64,000 bases of DNA from Allobosea sp. CS1GBMeth4 (GTDB taxonomy: Bacteria > Pseudomonadota > Alphaproteobacteria > Rhizobiales > Beijerinckiaceae). This document shows positions 18,605 to 28,220 of the stretch, in pieces. A program made the translations under genes and the position numbers. The stretch covers positions 1 through 64,000 of the forward strand of contig NZ_FYAS01000003.1 of NCBI RefSeq assembly GCF_900185715.1, in the 5' to 3' direction. Every line of letters starts with the position of its first letter. The stretch's first letter is position 1. The notes beneath the pieces were generated by a model that was given only the letters and a program-made list of their open reading frames with translations, was not told the origin of the DNA and searched no databases.

Positions 18605-19126
18605 TCAGCGGCAGAACCCGGCGCAGCCGGACTGCCAGAACGGCGCCTCGACATCAAGGGGCGGCACCGAGGGGCGCGGCTTGGCGCCCGGAAGATCGGC
18701 CGGTACCGGCACGATCAGCTCCCACCAGCGATGGGCGCATTGCGAGCGGAACGCCATCTGGTCGCTGATCGAGGTGTTCTCGCGGGCGAGCACGGCATCG
18801 AGCGCATCGCAGGCCCGGCGCAGCGCGGCATCGCTCTCATCGCCGGGAGCGTTGGCGTAGTCGTGAAAGGCGGCAGTGAAGACTTCCATCTCACGGGCGA
18901 TGTGCGGCCAGTCCTGCCGGCCGAGATTCCAGGCGTCCATCCACTCACGCACGACCGTCTCGACCGCCTCGGCCTTGGGCCGGCCGGCGACCTTGCGCGC
19001 CGTGGTCAGCATATGGCGCATCAGCTCGGCGCGGGCGTGAAGCTGGCGTGCGGCGAGCGCGGCCGTCTGCATGGCGAGAATCGCGCGCTCGGCCTCGGCC
19101 TGCAGCTCCTCGACGAAATGGGCCAT
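18605..19126 (-). CDS. Hypothetical protein, mostly helical
   Basis: A 173-residue protein I do not recognise. It looks mainly alpha-helical with no signal peptide or membrane segment. It ends with a Cys-containing tail (GCAGFCR), which might bind metal or form a disulfide. GGAGGAAGCG lies just before the ATG, and codon use matches its neighbours, so it is probably real. It lies 10 bases upstream of the GNAT gene on the same strand, so the two are likely co-transcribed. A long open frame opposite the central part is a shadow. Confidence 0.65.
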   Translation of the reverse strand: MAHFVEELQAEAERAILAMQTAALAARQLHARAELMRHMLTTARKVAGRPKAEAVETVVREWMDAWNLGRQDWPHIAREMEVFTAAFHDYANAPGDESDAALRRACDALDAVLARENTSISDQMAFRSQCAHRWWELIVPVPADLPGAKPRPSVPPLDVEAPFWQSGCAGFCR

Positions 19127-19195
19127 CGCTTCCTCCGCGGTCTCGTTCGGGGATGCGGGAACCCTGCGAAAACCGGTTCCCGTCGTTCGCCCCGC

Positions 19196-20125
19196 TCAGG
19201 GCAATGTCGCGAGCCGGTCGAAGAGGCGCTGGAACAACGCGTCCGCCTCGACGCTCGCGACGACATGAGCATTGGCCGGCCGCCCGAGCCGGCCGTTCCA
19301 GTCGATGGTGGTGCGGCCCCGCAAGGAACTGTCGCCAGTCTCGACCTCGACGAAACAATCGCGCCCGGCGAACAGTTCCGGCCAGAGCAGGAAGGCGATC
19401 ACGCAAGGATCGTGCATCGGGTGGCCGGCGGTGCCGAGCCCGCCGGGACGCGGGCGCGTGAGCATGCCATGAACCGCCTTGCCCGTCGCATTGCCGAAGG
19501 TGAGGAGGCGAGCGACCTCGGCGTGCGAGGCGACCGCCTGATGGGTGACGCCGAGGCCGAACATCACGATGGGCCGGCCACACCCGAAGACGATCGCGGC
19601 GGCGTGCGGATCGACATGGATGTTGAACTCGGCCGCAGGCGTGATGTTGCCGAGCGCGAGCGCCCCGCCCATCAGCACGATGCGGCTCACCTTCCCCAGC
19701 ACGTCCGGAGCCAGCCGGAAGGCCAAAGCGAGATTGGTCAGCGGCCCGAGCGGGCAGAGGGTGACGCTCTCGTCCGGTGCGGCGCGCAGGATCGCGATCA
19801 GCGCCTCGACGGCGTGGCCGGGAGCGGCCTCGCCGCGTGCCGGCGGCAGATCGGCGCCGGCGAGTCCGTCCGGACCGCAGACGAATTCGGCGGTCGAGAG
19901 CGGGAAGATCAGCGGCCGGTCGGCCCCGGCATGGACCGGCACCTCCTCGCGGCCGGCGAGCTCGCGGATGCGCAGCGCGTTCGCGGTGGTCAGCGCCAGA
20001 GGGACATTGCCGGCGACGGTGGTGACCGCCTTGAGCTCGAGCTCCGGGCTGGCGAAGGCGAGCAGCAGGGCGACGGCATCGTCCTGGCCCGGATCGGTGT
20101 CGATGACGATCGTCTCGCGCGTCAT
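19196..20125 (-). CDS. Inosine/uridine-type nucleoside hydrolase
   Basis: A 309-residue protein with the family's N-terminal calcium-binding signature DTDPGQDDA (residues 9-17) and further conserved blocks TTVAGNVPL and EFNIHVDPHAA. It cleaves the N-glycosidic bond of nucleosides to base plus ribose. It is the last gene of a sugar ABC/kinase operon and starts 1 base from the ATPase stop. The ribose released could then use the operon's sugar enzymes. The exact nucleoside cannot be told. Confidence 0.88.
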   Translation of the reverse strand: MTRETIVIDTDPGQDDAVALLLAFASPELELKAVTTVAGNVPLALTTANALRIRELAGREEVPVHAGADRPLIFPLSTAEFVCGPDGLAGADLPPARGEAAPGHAVEALIAILRAAPDESVTLCPLGPLTNLALAFRLAPDVLGKVSRIVLMGGALALGNITPAAEFNIHVDPHAAAIVFGCGRPIVMFGLGVTHQAVASHAEVARLLTFGNATGKAVHGMLTRPRPGGLGTAGHPMHDPCVIAFLLWPELFAGRDCFVEVETGDSSLRGRTTIDWNGRLGRPANAHVVASVEADALFQRLFDRLATLP

Positions 20126-20126
20126 G

Positions 20127-20888
20127 TCAGGCCGCCCTGGCGTTGCCGGCCATGATCATGTGGCTGAGATCGTCGGCGGTGAGGTCGCCGAGCGGGCGGT
20201 CGACATATTTGCGGCCGGCGCCCATGATCACGACGCGGTCGGCGAGCGCGACCACGTCGCGCATATTGTGGCTGATCAGCAGCACCGTCCGGCCATCCGC
20301 CTTGAGCCGGCGGATCAGATCGAGGACGAGCGCCGTCTCCTTGACGCCGAGCGCCGCCGTCGGCTCGTCCATGATGATGATCTCGGCCTTCCAGCGCAGC
20401 GCCCGCGAGATCGCGACCGCCTGGCGCTGACCGCCCGAGAGCCGCTCGACCGGCCGCTCCATGTCCTCGACCGTGACCGAGAGCTGCTTCAGGAAACCGC
20501 GCGCCTCCTGCGCCATCCTCTTCTTGTCGAGCACGCGCAGAAAGGGCAGCAGCACGGGCCTGGTCAGTTCCGAGCCCATGAAGACGTTCTGGGCGATCGA
20601 AAGGCGCGGAGCGAGCGCGAGATCCTGGTAGATCGTCGCGACGCCATGGCTCAGCGCATCGTGGGGCGAGGCGAAGACGACAGTCTTCCCACGCATGCTC
20701 AAAGTCCCGGACGTCGCCTCTTCGGCGCCCGAGATCACCTTGATCAGGCTCGACTTGCCGGCGCCGTTGTCGCCGCAGATGGCGACGACCTCGCCGGGAA
20801 AGATGTCGAGGTCGACATCGCGCACCGCCACGACCGGGCCGTAGCTCTTGCCGATGCCGCGGAGCGAGAGAAGCGGGGTGGCGGTCAT
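20127..20888 (-). CDS. Sugar ABC importer ATPase (CUT2, single nucleotide-binding domain)
   Basis: A 253-residue ATPase with Walker A GDNGAGKSS, signature LSGGQRQAVAISRAL and Walker B IIIMDEPTAAL, like FrcA and other one-domain CUT2 ATPases (the E. coli RbsA has two such domains). The ATG at 20888 follows GGAG by 9 bases; an upstream GTG at 20909 is less likely. It powers the importer formed with the binding protein and permease encoded just upstream in the operon. Confidence 0.9.
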   Translation of the reverse strand: MTATPLLSLRGIGKSYGPVVAVRDVDLDIFPGEVVAICGDNGAGKSSLIKVISGAEEATSGTLSMRGKTVVFASPHDALSHGVATIYQDLALAPRLSIAQNVFMGSELTRPVLLPFLRVLDKKRMAQEARGFLKQLSVTVEDMERPVERLSGGQRQAVAISRALRWKAEIIIMDEPTAALGVKETALVLDLIRRLKADGRTVLLISHNMRDVVALADRVVIMGAGRKYVDRPLGDLTADDLSHMIMAGNARAA

Positions 20889-20912
20889 CGCAGCTGGCTC
20901 CGGAAGCACTGC

Positions 20913-21007
20913 CCGTCATGCTCGCCCTTGTGGCGAGCATCCATGTCTTGAACACGGACTTCGACCAGCAAGGACGTGGATGGTCGGGACAAGCCCGACC
21001 ATGACGG
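20913..21007. repeat. REP-like double hairpin with terminal inverted repeats
   Basis: A 95-bp element begins CCGTCATG and ends CATGACGG. Inside are two perfect hairpins: 20918-20940 (ATGCTCGCC, 5-base loop) and 20981-21001 (TGGTCGGG, loop ACAAG, CCCGACCA). The GGTCGGGACAAGCCCGACC type is a widespread dispersed repeat in Hyphomicrobiales. It lies directly downstream of the binding-protein gene. Confidence 0.75.
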
Positions 21008-21027
21008 CAAGCTGCGGAGCCCGATCT

Positions 21028-21969
21028 TCACTTCAGGAACTGCTGGACGTTGGTCTTGTCGACCAGCACGGCATCGGTGAAGAGATAGGGGCCGGAGGTG
21101 ATCGTCTCCTTCGGCTTCTTGTCGACGACGATCGCCTGGATGGCGTCGACCGCCTGCTTGCCCATCTCCTCGAACGGAATCGAGACGGTCGCGGTGAAGG
21201 TCGAGGCCGGGTCGGCGATGCGGGCATAGGTCTCCTTCCCGCCATCGACCGAGACCAGCGGAATCTGACCCTTCTTCACGCCCTGCGCCTGCAGGAGGTC
21301 GTCGATGATGTAGGCTTGGCCGTCGAAGGAGGCCCAGATGCCGTTGATCTTGCCCTGGTTCTGCAGCAGCAGCGCCTGCATGCCGGCGCGGACGTCGTCG
21401 CGCCAGCTCTGGGTGCGGGCCATCGAGAACTTGCCGAGTTCCTTCACCGCCTGGTTCTCGGAGAGCACCGCGTCGAGCAGCTTGCCGCGGATGCGCGAGG
21501 CGACGTTGAGGTCGAAGCGGGCGGTGACGATGTTGCCCTGGTAGCCGAGCTGGCCGAGCAGATAGAGCGCCGCCTCGGCGCCGACCTTGTATTCGTTGGT
21601 CTGGATGTCGAAGAGCGCGTGCGGGCTCGAACCCGACTGCACGGTGATCACCGGGATCCTGGCGTCCTTGGCCGCCTTGAACTGGGCGTCGGCCTCGACC
21701 GGCTTGCCCATGGCGACGATGATCGCGTCGACCTTCCTCGCGATCAGCGCGTCGAACTGCTCGGCGTGCTTGGGCAGTGCGCCTTCCGAGTTCAGCAGCG
21801 TGACGTTCCAGCCCTTGGCCTTCGCTGCGGCCGCCGCGGCATTGGCGACGCGGGCATGCGTCTCCGACGAGAACTGGAAGCCGATGACGCCGAGCTCGAA
21901 GGCGTGCGCCCCCGGAGCCAGACCGACGACAGCGGCGGCCGCCAGCACAATCTTCCTCAAACCGACCAT
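21028..21969 (-). CDS. Sugar ABC periplasmic binding protein (Peripla_BP_4/RbsB type)
   Basis: A 313-residue protein with a Sec signal peptide (residues 1-23, GAHA cleavage) and a two-lobe RbsB-like fold starting FELGVIGFQFSSE. Conserved blocks include QFDALIARKVDAIIVAMG and NGIWASFDGQAYI. GGGGAGAGG precedes the ATG. It is the ligand receptor of the CUT2 importer; the sugar or nucleoside bound is unknown, though an adjacent nucleoside hydrolase and kinase hint at ribose-like sugars. Confidence 0.88.
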   Translation of the reverse strand: MVGLRKIVLAAAAVVGLAPGAHAFELGVIGFQFSSETHARVANAAAAAAKAKGWNVTLLNSEGALPKHAEQFDALIARKVDAIIVAMGKPVEADAQFKAAKDARIPVITVQSGSSPHALFDIQTNEYKVGAEAALYLLGQLGYQGNIVTARFDLNVASRIRGKLLDAVLSENQAVKELGKFSMARTQSWRDDVRAGMQALLLQNQGKINGIWASFDGQAYIIDDLLQAQGVKKGQIPLVSVDGGKETYARIADPASTFTATVSIPFEEMGKQAVDAIQAIVVDKKPKETITSGPYLFTDAVLVDKTNVQQFLK

Positions 21970-22002
21970 GACGACCTCTCCCCTCGTTGTCGTTGTGAAG
22001 AC

Positions 22003-22944
22003 TCAGACCTTGAACGCCGCCTTCTTCATGGCGCTGGCCGAAAAGGCGACCGAGCCAATGATGATGACGCCGAGAACGATGTCCTGAACGTAGTAGGGCG
22101 CGCCGAGCAGCACCAAGCCGTTGCCGAGAACCTTGAGCACCAGCGCGGCGAACACCGTGCCCGGCACGTTCGGCTTGCCCGGCTCGAACATGGTCATGCC
22201 GAGCAGCACGGCGGCGATGGCGTAGAGCAGGTAGTCGCCCGCCATGTTCGGCGCGGCCGAGGACAGGTTGGCGGCGAGCAGCATGGCGGTGATCGCGGCG
22301 AGCAGGCCGGAGAGCAGCAGGCCGATGCGCTTCATCCTGGCGGTGGCGATGCCGGAGAGCCGCGCCGCCTCGTCGGCCTCGCCGGTCGCGACCATATGGG
22401 CGCCGGTGCGGGTCCACTTGACGAGGCCCCAGGCGAAGAGGGTGACGCCGGCGAGCCAGAGCACGAGATTGGGGATGCCGAAGCTGTACCCGCGCGCCAG
22501 CCCGGTGAAGCCGACCGGCCAGCGCCCGACGAAGGCGACGCCCTGGGTGATCATGAAGGCGAAGCCCTTGGCGATCGCAGCCGTCCCCAGCGTCATGATC
22601 AGCGAGGGAATGCGCAGCACGGTGACGCCGTAGCCGTTGAGCGACCCGAGCAGCGCGCCGACCGAGAGGGCCGCCAGGACCGCGACCAGCGGCGGGTACT
22701 GAAGCTGCACCAGCCAGCCGCAGACCACGGCGGCGAGGCTCGCCATCTCGGCGATCGAGAGATCGAGTTCGGCCACGGTGAAGGCAAGCGCGAAGCCGAG
22801 CGCCAGGATGGCGAGGAAGCTCGTATCCTTCAGCACGTTGACGATGTTCATCGTCGTCGCGAAGTTCGGCGCAAAGGCGACGAAGAAGACGATCAGGACG
22901 AGCCCGGCGAACGCGGTGCCGTAACGGCCGATGAGCTCGCGCAT
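22003..22944 (-). CDS. Sugar ABC permease (CUT2, RbsC type)
   Basis: A 313-residue membrane protein with about 8-10 helices. It has the RbsC-family blocks FTVAELDLSIAEMASLAAV, LNGYGVTVLRIPSLIMTLGT and YAIAAVLLGMTMFEPGKPNVPGT. The start at 22944 lies 2 bases after the upstream SDR stop. A longer open frame running through the SDR gene is a shadow. It forms the homodimeric channel of the importer. Confidence 0.88.
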   Translation of the reverse strand: MRELIGRYGTAFAGLVLIVFFVAFAPNFATTMNIVNVLKDTSFLAILALGFALAFTVAELDLSIAEMASLAAVVCGWLVQLQYPPLVAVLAALSVGALLGSLNGYGVTVLRIPSLIMTLGTAAIAKGFAFMITQGVAFVGRWPVGFTGLARGYSFGIPNLVLWLAGVTLFAWGLVKWTRTGAHMVATGEADEAARLSGIATARMKRIGLLLSGLLAAITAMLLAANLSSAAPNMAGDYLLYAIAAVLLGMTMFEPGKPNVPGTVFAALVLKVLGNGLVLLGAPYYVQDIVLGVIIIGSVAFSASAMKKAAFKV

Positions 22945-22946
22945 CG

Positions 22947-23726
22947 TCAGGCGTTCCCCCTGGCGATCGCCGAGATCGGCGAGAGGATCTCGATGCCGCC
23001 GGTGACCGGGATCAGCGCGCCGGTGACGAAGGCGGCGGCCGGCGAGAGCAGGAAGGCGATGACGCCGGCGACGTCCTCCGGCCGGCCGAGGCGGCCGAGC
23101 GGCGTGCGCTGCGAGGCGCCCTCGACCAGCGCATCGAACTCTTTGGCGAAGCCGCCGCGCACCATCGGAGTGTCGATGATGCCCGGCGCGACCGCGTTGA
23201 CGCGGATGGCGTGGCGGCCGAGCTGCTGGGCCATGCCGTAGGTCAGCGTCGCGACGCCGCCCTTGGCCGAGCCATAGGCGAGGTTGGCGCCGCCATTGCT
23301 GTGCGCGATCGAGGAGATGTGGACGATGGCGCCGCCTTCGCCCTGGGCGATCATCCGCCGGGCGGCAGCCTTCGAGACGCGGAAGACCGCCGACAGGTTG
23401 ATGTCGACGAGCCGGTCCCACTCCTCGTCCGCCATCTCGACCAGCGGCACCGGCCGCGAGGCGCCGGCTCCGGTGACGAGATTGTCGAGCCGGCCGAAGC
23501 GCTCGAGCGCGAGCTCGACCAGGGCTCCGGCAAGATCGCGATCGCGGACATCGCCGGTCATGGCGGCGACTTCGGCCCCCTCCGCCTGCAGACGGTCGGC
23601 GAGCTCGACCAGGGCACCGGCCTCCAGCCCGGAGAGGACGAGCCGGTGCGCGGGCGCCAGCGTCGTCGCGAGCGCGCCGCCGATGCCGCCGGATGCTCCG
23701 GTGATCAGGGTGACCGGCCGGCCCAT
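22947..23726 (-). CDS. SDR-family oxidoreductase
   Basis: A 259-residue classical SDR with TGASGGIGGAL, TGAGAS (variant of NNAG), catalytic serine in HISSIAHSN and AYGSAK (YxxxK). It sits between the FGGY kinase and the permease of the CUT2 importer, so it probably oxidises an imported polyol or sugar to the ketose that the kinase phosphorylates. The pathway substrate is not identifiable. Confidence 0.82.
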   Translation of the reverse strand: MGRPVTLITGASGGIGGALATTLAPAHRLVLSGLEAGALVELADRLQAEGAEVAAMTGDVRDRDLAGALVELALERFGRLDNLVTGAGASRPVPLVEMADEEWDRLVDINLSAVFRVSKAAARRMIAQGEGGAIVHISSIAHSNGGANLAYGSAKGGVATLTYGMAQQLGRHAIRVNAVAPGIIDTPMVRGGFAKEFDALVEGASQRTPLGRLGRPEDVAGVIAFLLSPAAAFVTGALIPVTGGIEILSPISAIARGNA

Positions 23727-23847
23727 CAGCCGGCCTTGCCGACTCTGGCGGGGACGAAAAGCGCGGCGACGCGGCAGGAAGGCGGCATGGACCTCTCTCT
23801 GGAGATTGGTTCCATCTGGGTAAGGTCAGAGCGCCTCGGCCGCAACG

Positions 23848-25392
23848 TCAATCGGCGTGCAGGTCCGCGGCCGCAGACGCATGGCGCGCGAGGGCGGCAA
23901 GAGCCTGCCCCTCCCGCGCAGCGGCGACGAGATCGCGCGAGACCGGGGCCAAGGCCGCTTCCGCCCGGCGGAACAGGGCGAACAGCGCGTCATAGGCGGG
24001 TTTGCGCGCCGGATCGGGCTCGAACCGGCGCGCGACCGTGACGAGCGCCTCCTGCGCTCCAGCGAGCGAGGCGAAGCGGCCGAGCCCGGTGAAGGCGACG
24101 ATCGCCGCCCCGGTCAGGCCCGGCTCCTTCGATGTCGCGACCACGACGGGCCGGCCGCAGAGATCCGCCTTGATCCGGCTCCACACCGGGTTGGTGGCCG
24201 CGCCGCCGCCGAAGCGAATCTCGGTCGCTTCCCCGCCGAGCGCCGCTTCGGCCCGCTCCAGCACGGTCCGGTTGAGGCAGGCGACGCCTTCCAGCACGGC
24301 GAATGCCAGATCGGTCTGGCCATGCCGCCGGTTCAGCCCGACGAGCGCGCCGCGCAGGGACGGATCCCAATAGGGCACGCGCTCGCCCTGGAGATAGGGC
24401 AGGAAGAGCAAGGGCTGCGGCTGGCGCCGGCCGCGAAGCAGCGCAGCGATCTCCTGGCCGACCGAAGCGGTATCGCGCCCGAGCAGCGCCAGCAGCCAGG
24501 AGACGGTGTCGGCGCCGGTCTGGCTGGGACCACCGAGCTGGAACAGGCCGCGCCAGTCGACGGTCAGCAGCCCTTCCGCCCGCGCCGGCTCGCGGCCGAC
24601 GAGGCCGAGCACCTCGGTGGTGCCGGAGATGTTGTAGGCGAAGCCCTCGCGCATGGCGCCGAGGCCGACGACCGCCGCCCAGGTGTCGTTCGAGGCGCAG
24701 AAGACCGGCCTGCCGGCAAGGCGGTCGAGCGGGACGGGCAAACCACGCTTGACCGGGCCGACCTGTTCCCAAGGCTCCAGCATCTCGGGCAGAATCGCCC
24801 CGGAGACGCCGACAGCCGCCAGCTGGTCCCTGCCTTCATGCGGGGCCGCCGCAGCCAGCAGCCGCGCCATCGAGACCGGATCGCTCGCGAGCCGGCCGGT
24901 CAGGCGGAAATTCAGATAGTCCTTCGGCTCGAGCAGGCAGGCCAGTGCCGCGAAGGCCTCCGGCTCCCGCTCGCGCAGCCAGGCCAGGCGCGCGAGCGGA
25001 TGGAAGGCGTTGATCGCGGCGCTCTCGGGATGGACCGGGTCGAGCGCCGCGCGCAGACGCTCCGCGCATGCATCGGCGCGCGTGTCCTTCCAGGTCATCG
25101 CCGGGCGCAGGGAACGCCCGTCCCTGTCGAGAAAGATCTGCGTGCGGGTGACGCCGCAGATCGCGACAGCCTCGACCGCATCGAACAGCGCCGGCGCCTC
25201 CGCCGCCAGCCCGGCGCAGGCCTCGACCAGCAAGGACCACCAGGCCTCCGGCTCGATCTCCGAAGCGCCCGAGCGATCGTCGCGGCTCGGCGGCCCGGCA
25301 ATGGCGCATTGGACGCGGATGGCGCCGGTGTCATCGACGAGGGCGGCGCGGAAGGAGCTGCCGCCGAGATCGCAGGCGAGGACGATGCTCAT
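23848..25392 (-). CDS. FGGY-family carbohydrate kinase
   Basis: A 514-residue kinase with the N-terminal phosphate-binding block VLACDLGGSSFRAALVDD, central FNISGTTEV-like YNISGTTEVLG, and the C-terminal FGGY signature region RFGGGAATNPVWSRIKADL with EPGLTGAAIVA. It resembles xylulokinase/rhamnulokinase-type enzymes. It probably phosphorylates the ketose made by the neighbouring SDR. The gap to the SDR gene (121 bases) holds nothing I recognise. Confidence 0.87.
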   Translation of the reverse strand: MSIVLACDLGGSSFRAALVDDTGAIRVQCAIAGPPSRDDRSGASEIEPEAWWSLLVEACAGLAAEAPALFDAVEAVAICGVTRTQIFLDRDGRSLRPAMTWKDTRADACAERLRAALDPVHPESAAINAFHPLARLAWLREREPEAFAALACLLEPKDYLNFRLTGRLASDPVSMARLLAAAAPHEGRDQLAAVGVSGAILPEMLEPWEQVGPVKRGLPVPLDRLAGRPVFCASNDTWAAVVGLGAMREGFAYNISGTTEVLGLVGREPARAEGLLTVDWRGLFQLGGPSQTGADTVSWLLALLGRDTASVGQEIAALLRGRRQPQPLLFLPYLQGERVPYWDPSLRGALVGLNRRHGQTDLAFAVLEGVACLNRTVLERAEAALGGEATEIRFGGGAATNPVWSRIKADLCGRPVVVATSKEPGLTGAAIVAFTGLGRFASLAGAQEALVTVARRFEPDPARKPAYDALFALFRRAEAALAPVSRDLVAAAREGQALAALARHASAAADLHAD

Positions 25393-25423
25393 CGTCCCGC
25401 CCTGCGTCAGGAACGGGCGAGCG

Positions 25424-26725
25424 TCAAGCGGCGCGGTCCTTCATCCCGCCGTCGGTCAGGCGGTACCAGGCGATGATCGCCGAAACATAGAGCTCGTTGA
25501 GGGCGTGCAGCGGCAGCGGCGCGATCGACGTCACCGGGAAGGGCAGGCGCGCCTTGTCGCCGGTCGCGAGGTACTGCGCCATCGCCCGGCCCATCGCCGT
25601 CTGCAGGCCGACGCCGCGGCCCATGCAGCCGATGTCGACGAGCAGCCCCGGCTCCGGCTCGTGCAGATGCGGCAGGAAATCGCGGGTCAGCGCGACGCGG
25701 CCGCACCAGCGATGATCGAAGCGCAGGCCCCTGGCCTGCGGGTACATTTTGGCGACGACGCGCTCGAGATGAGCCCAGTCGGCGGCGTCGCGCGGCTCGC
25801 GGAAGGGGCCGCGGCCGCCCATCAGCAGGCGATTGGTGTGATCCTTGCGGAAGTAGAGCAGGAGCTGGCGGGTATCGGAGGTGACCTGCCCCTCGGGCAG
25901 GATCGTGCCGGCGAGGTTGTCGGAGAGCGGCTCGGTCGCGACGATGAAGGAGTTCGGCCGGATCACCGTCTGGCGCAGCTTCGGGATCAGCTCGCCGGTA
26001 TAGCCATTGGTCGCGATGACCACGCGCGGGGCGGTGACGCTCGCCCCCTGCCCGGTCCACACCACCCAGTTGCGGCCGTCGCGGCGCAGGCTGGTCGCCG
26101 GGCTCCTGCCGTGGATCGTCGCGCCGGCCTTCTGCGCCGCGCGGGCGAGGCCGCGCGCATAGGCGAGCGGCTGGACGCCGCCGCCGCGCGGGTCGAGCCA
26201 GCCGCCGAGATAGCGATCCGTTCCGAGCAGGCGGCCCGCCGCATCGGCATCGAGGAAGCGGGCGGCGACGCCGCGCATGCCCCATTCGTCGGCCCGGCGC
26301 TTCACCGTCTCGAGCATGGCCGGCGTATGCGCGCCCTGGATCCAGCCGGCGCGGCGACGCGGCACGTCCATGCCGTGCCTGTCGATCAGCTCGAAGACGA
26401 GATCGGCGGTGGAACCGACGAAGGAGACCAGCGCCTCGCCCGCCTCGGGCCCGAATTTCGCGACGATCTCGGACGGATCGAACTTGATCCCGGGAATCAC
26501 CTGGCCGCCATTGCGGCCGGAGGCGCCCCAGCCCGGTTCGTGCGCCTCGAGCACGACGACGGAGACGCCGGCCTCGGCGAGATGCAGCGCCGTCGAGAGG
26601 CCAGCATAGCCGGCGCCGACGATGCAGACATCGGCCCGGACGTCGCCGGCGAGCGGGGGCGTGTCCGGCGCCGCCGGGGCGGTCGCATGCCAAAGCGAAG
26701 GCTGCAGCGGGAACGGCTCTGCCAT
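25424..26725 (-). CDS. FAD-dependent amine/amino-acid oxidase (DAO/PuuB-like)
   Basis: A 433-residue protein with the FAD-binding Rossmann motif CIVGAGYAGLSTALHLAEAG near residues 35-52, then ASGRNGGQV and the C-terminal DIGCMGRGVGLQTAMG, as in gamma-glutamylputrescine oxidase and related DAO enzymes. GGAGGT is ideally placed before the ATG. It lies directly downstream of an amino-acid ABC importer and near a cupin-HTH (PuuR-like) regulator, so it likely oxidises the imported amine or amino acid. The exact substrate is unknown. Confidence 0.85.
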   Translation of the reverse strand: MAEPFPLQPSLWHATAPAAPDTPPLAGDVRADVCIVGAGYAGLSTALHLAEAGVSVVVLEAHEPGWGASGRNGGQVIPGIKFDPSEIVAKFGPEAGEALVSFVGSTADLVFELIDRHGMDVPRRRAGWIQGAHTPAMLETVKRRADEWGMRGVAARFLDADAAGRLLGTDRYLGGWLDPRGGGVQPLAYARGLARAAQKAGATIHGRSPATSLRRDGRNWVVWTGQGASVTAPRVVIATNGYTGELIPKLRQTVIRPNSFIVATEPLSDNLAGTILPEGQVTSDTRQLLLYFRKDHTNRLLMGGRGPFREPRDAADWAHLERVVAKMYPQARGLRFDHRWCGRVALTRDFLPHLHEPEPGLLVDIGCMGRGVGLQTAMGRAMAQYLATGDKARLPFPVTSIAPLPLHALNELYVSAIIAWYRLTDGGMKDRAA

Positions 26726-26736
26726 GTCGACCTCCT

Positions 26737-27468
26737 TCAGATCGGCTTGAGCACGCGACGCAGGAAATCCTGCGTGCGCGGATTGCGCGGCGCGCTCAAG
26801 ACCTCGCGGGCGGCGCCCTCCTCGACGATGACGCCACCGTCGAGGAAGAGCACGCGGTCGGCGACCTCGCGGGCGAAGCCCATCTCATGGGTGACGACCA
26901 GCATCGTCATGCCCTCCTCGGCCAGGCTCTTCATGACGCCGAGCACCTCGCCGACCAGCTCCGGATCGAGCGCCGAGGTCGGCTCGTCGAACAGGATCGC
27001 CTTGGGCTGCATGGCGAGCGCGCGGGCGATGGCGACCCGCTGCATCTGGCCGCCGGAGAGCTGCGCCGGATAGGCTCCGAACTTGTCGGCGAGACCGACC
27101 CGGGCGAGCAGATCTCGCCCGCGCGCCAGCGCCTGCGCCGCCGGCTCCTTCTTCACATGGATCGGCCCCTCGACGACGTTTTCCAGCGCTGTCCGGTGCG
27201 GGAACAGATTGAAGCGCTGGAACACCATGGCCATGGCGGTACGGATGCCGACGATCGAGCGGTCGGCGCGGTCGACCCTGACGCCGTCGATCGTGATCGC
27301 GCCGCCATCATAGGATTCCAGTCCGTTGATGCAGCGCAGGATGGTCGACTTGCCGGAGCCGGAGGGGCCGATCAGGCAGACGACCTCGCCGCGCTGGACG
27401 CTCGCCGTGATCCCCTTCAGCACCTGGTGGGCGCCGAAGCTCTTGGTGACGCCGGAGAGGTCGATCAT
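26737..27468 (-). CDS. Polar amino acid ABC importer ATPase (GlnQ/HisP type)
   Basis: A 243-residue ATPase with Walker [10 protein letters not shown], signature [15 protein letters not shown], Walker [14 protein letters not shown] and switch VTHEMGFA. The pattern is that of PAAT-family ATPases. It overlaps the permease gene by 4 bases and precedes the FAD oxidase by 11 bases, making one operon. Confidence 0.92.
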   Translation of the reverse strand: MIDLSGVTKSFGAHQVLKGITASVQRGEVVCLIGPSGSGKSTILRCINGLESYDGGAITIDGVRVDRADRSIVGIRTAMAMVFQRFNLFPHRTALENVVEGPIHVKKEPAAQALARGRDLLARVGLADKFGAYPAQLSGGQMQRVAIARALAMQPKAILFDEPTSALDPELVGEVLGVMKSLAEEGMTMLVVTHEMGFAREVADRVLFLDGGVIVEEGAAREVLSAPRNPRTQDFLRRVLKPI

Positions 27469-28127
27469 CGCCTGGCTCCCTTGCCGAAGCGGCGTTCGAG
27501 CCAGCCGACGAAGGCGATCAGCGGCAGGCTCATCGAGAGATAGAGCAGCGCGACCAGGGTGTAGACGGTCATGTTCTTGAAGGTCGAGGAGGCGAGCAGC
27601 GAGCCCTGCAGCGTCAGCTCGGCCACGGTGATGGTCGAGGCCTGCGAGGAATCCTTCAGCATCATGATCATGATGTTGCCGTAAGGCGGCAGGACGACCT
27701 TGACCGCCTGGGGCAGGATCACCCGGCGCATCATCAGGAACCAGCCCATGCCGATCGATTGGGCCGCCTCGACCTGGCCATGGTCGATCGCCTCGATGCC
27801 GGCGCGGAAATTCTCGGCCTGATAGGCGGAATAGGCGATGCCGAGGCCGAGGATCGCGGCCTGCAGCGCGCTCAGCGCGAGGCCGAACTCGGGGAAGACG
27901 AAATAGATGTAGAAGAGCTGCACCAGGATCGGAATGCCGCGCAGCGTGTTGACGACGAGCTTGGCGACCAGCATCAGCGACGCCACGCCCGAGACGCGCA
28001 TCAAGGCCCAGACCAGGCCGAGCACGGTGGAGAGCGCCAGCGAGCCGAGCGTCACGAGAATAGTGAACTTCAGCCCCTGCAGCAGCAGCGGCAGGAACTG
28101 GGCGGCATCACGCAGGAAGGATTGCAT
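27465..28127 (-). CDS. Polar amino acid ABC permease (HisM/GlnP type)
   Basis: A 220-residue membrane protein with about five helices and the HEQ-type N-terminus [16 protein letters not shown]. The ATPase-contacting loop is [22 protein letters not shown]. Only one permease gene is present, so it probably acts as a homodimer. It overlaps the ATPase start by 4 bases. Confidence 0.9.
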   Translation of the reverse strand: MQSFLRDAAQFLPLLLQGLKFTILVTLGSLALSTVLGLVWALMRVSGVASLMLVAKLVVNTLRGIPILVQLFYIYFVFPEFGLALSALQAAILGLGIAYSAYQAENFRAGIEAIDHGQVEAAQSIGMGWFLMMRRVILPQAVKVVLPPYGNIMIMMLKDSSQASTITVAELTLQGSLLASSTFKNMTVYTLVALLYLSMSLPLIAFVGWLERRFGKGARR

Positions 28128-28171
28128 CGGAGGTCAGCATGGGTCGGGGAATCGCGGAGACGCGCCGGCTT

Positions 28172-28197
28172 CGCCCCGCCGGTCGGGCGACGGGGCG
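28172..28197. other. Hairpin between the amino-acid binding protein and permease genes
   Basis: CGCCCCG at 28172-28178 and CGGGGCG at 28191-28197 form a 7-bp stem in the 93-base gap that follows the binding-protein gene on the minus strand. It lacks a T-tract. It could stabilise or attenuate the transcript. Confidence 0.4.
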
Positions 28198-28220
28198 GCG
28201 ATCGGGCGTCGCGGTGACGC

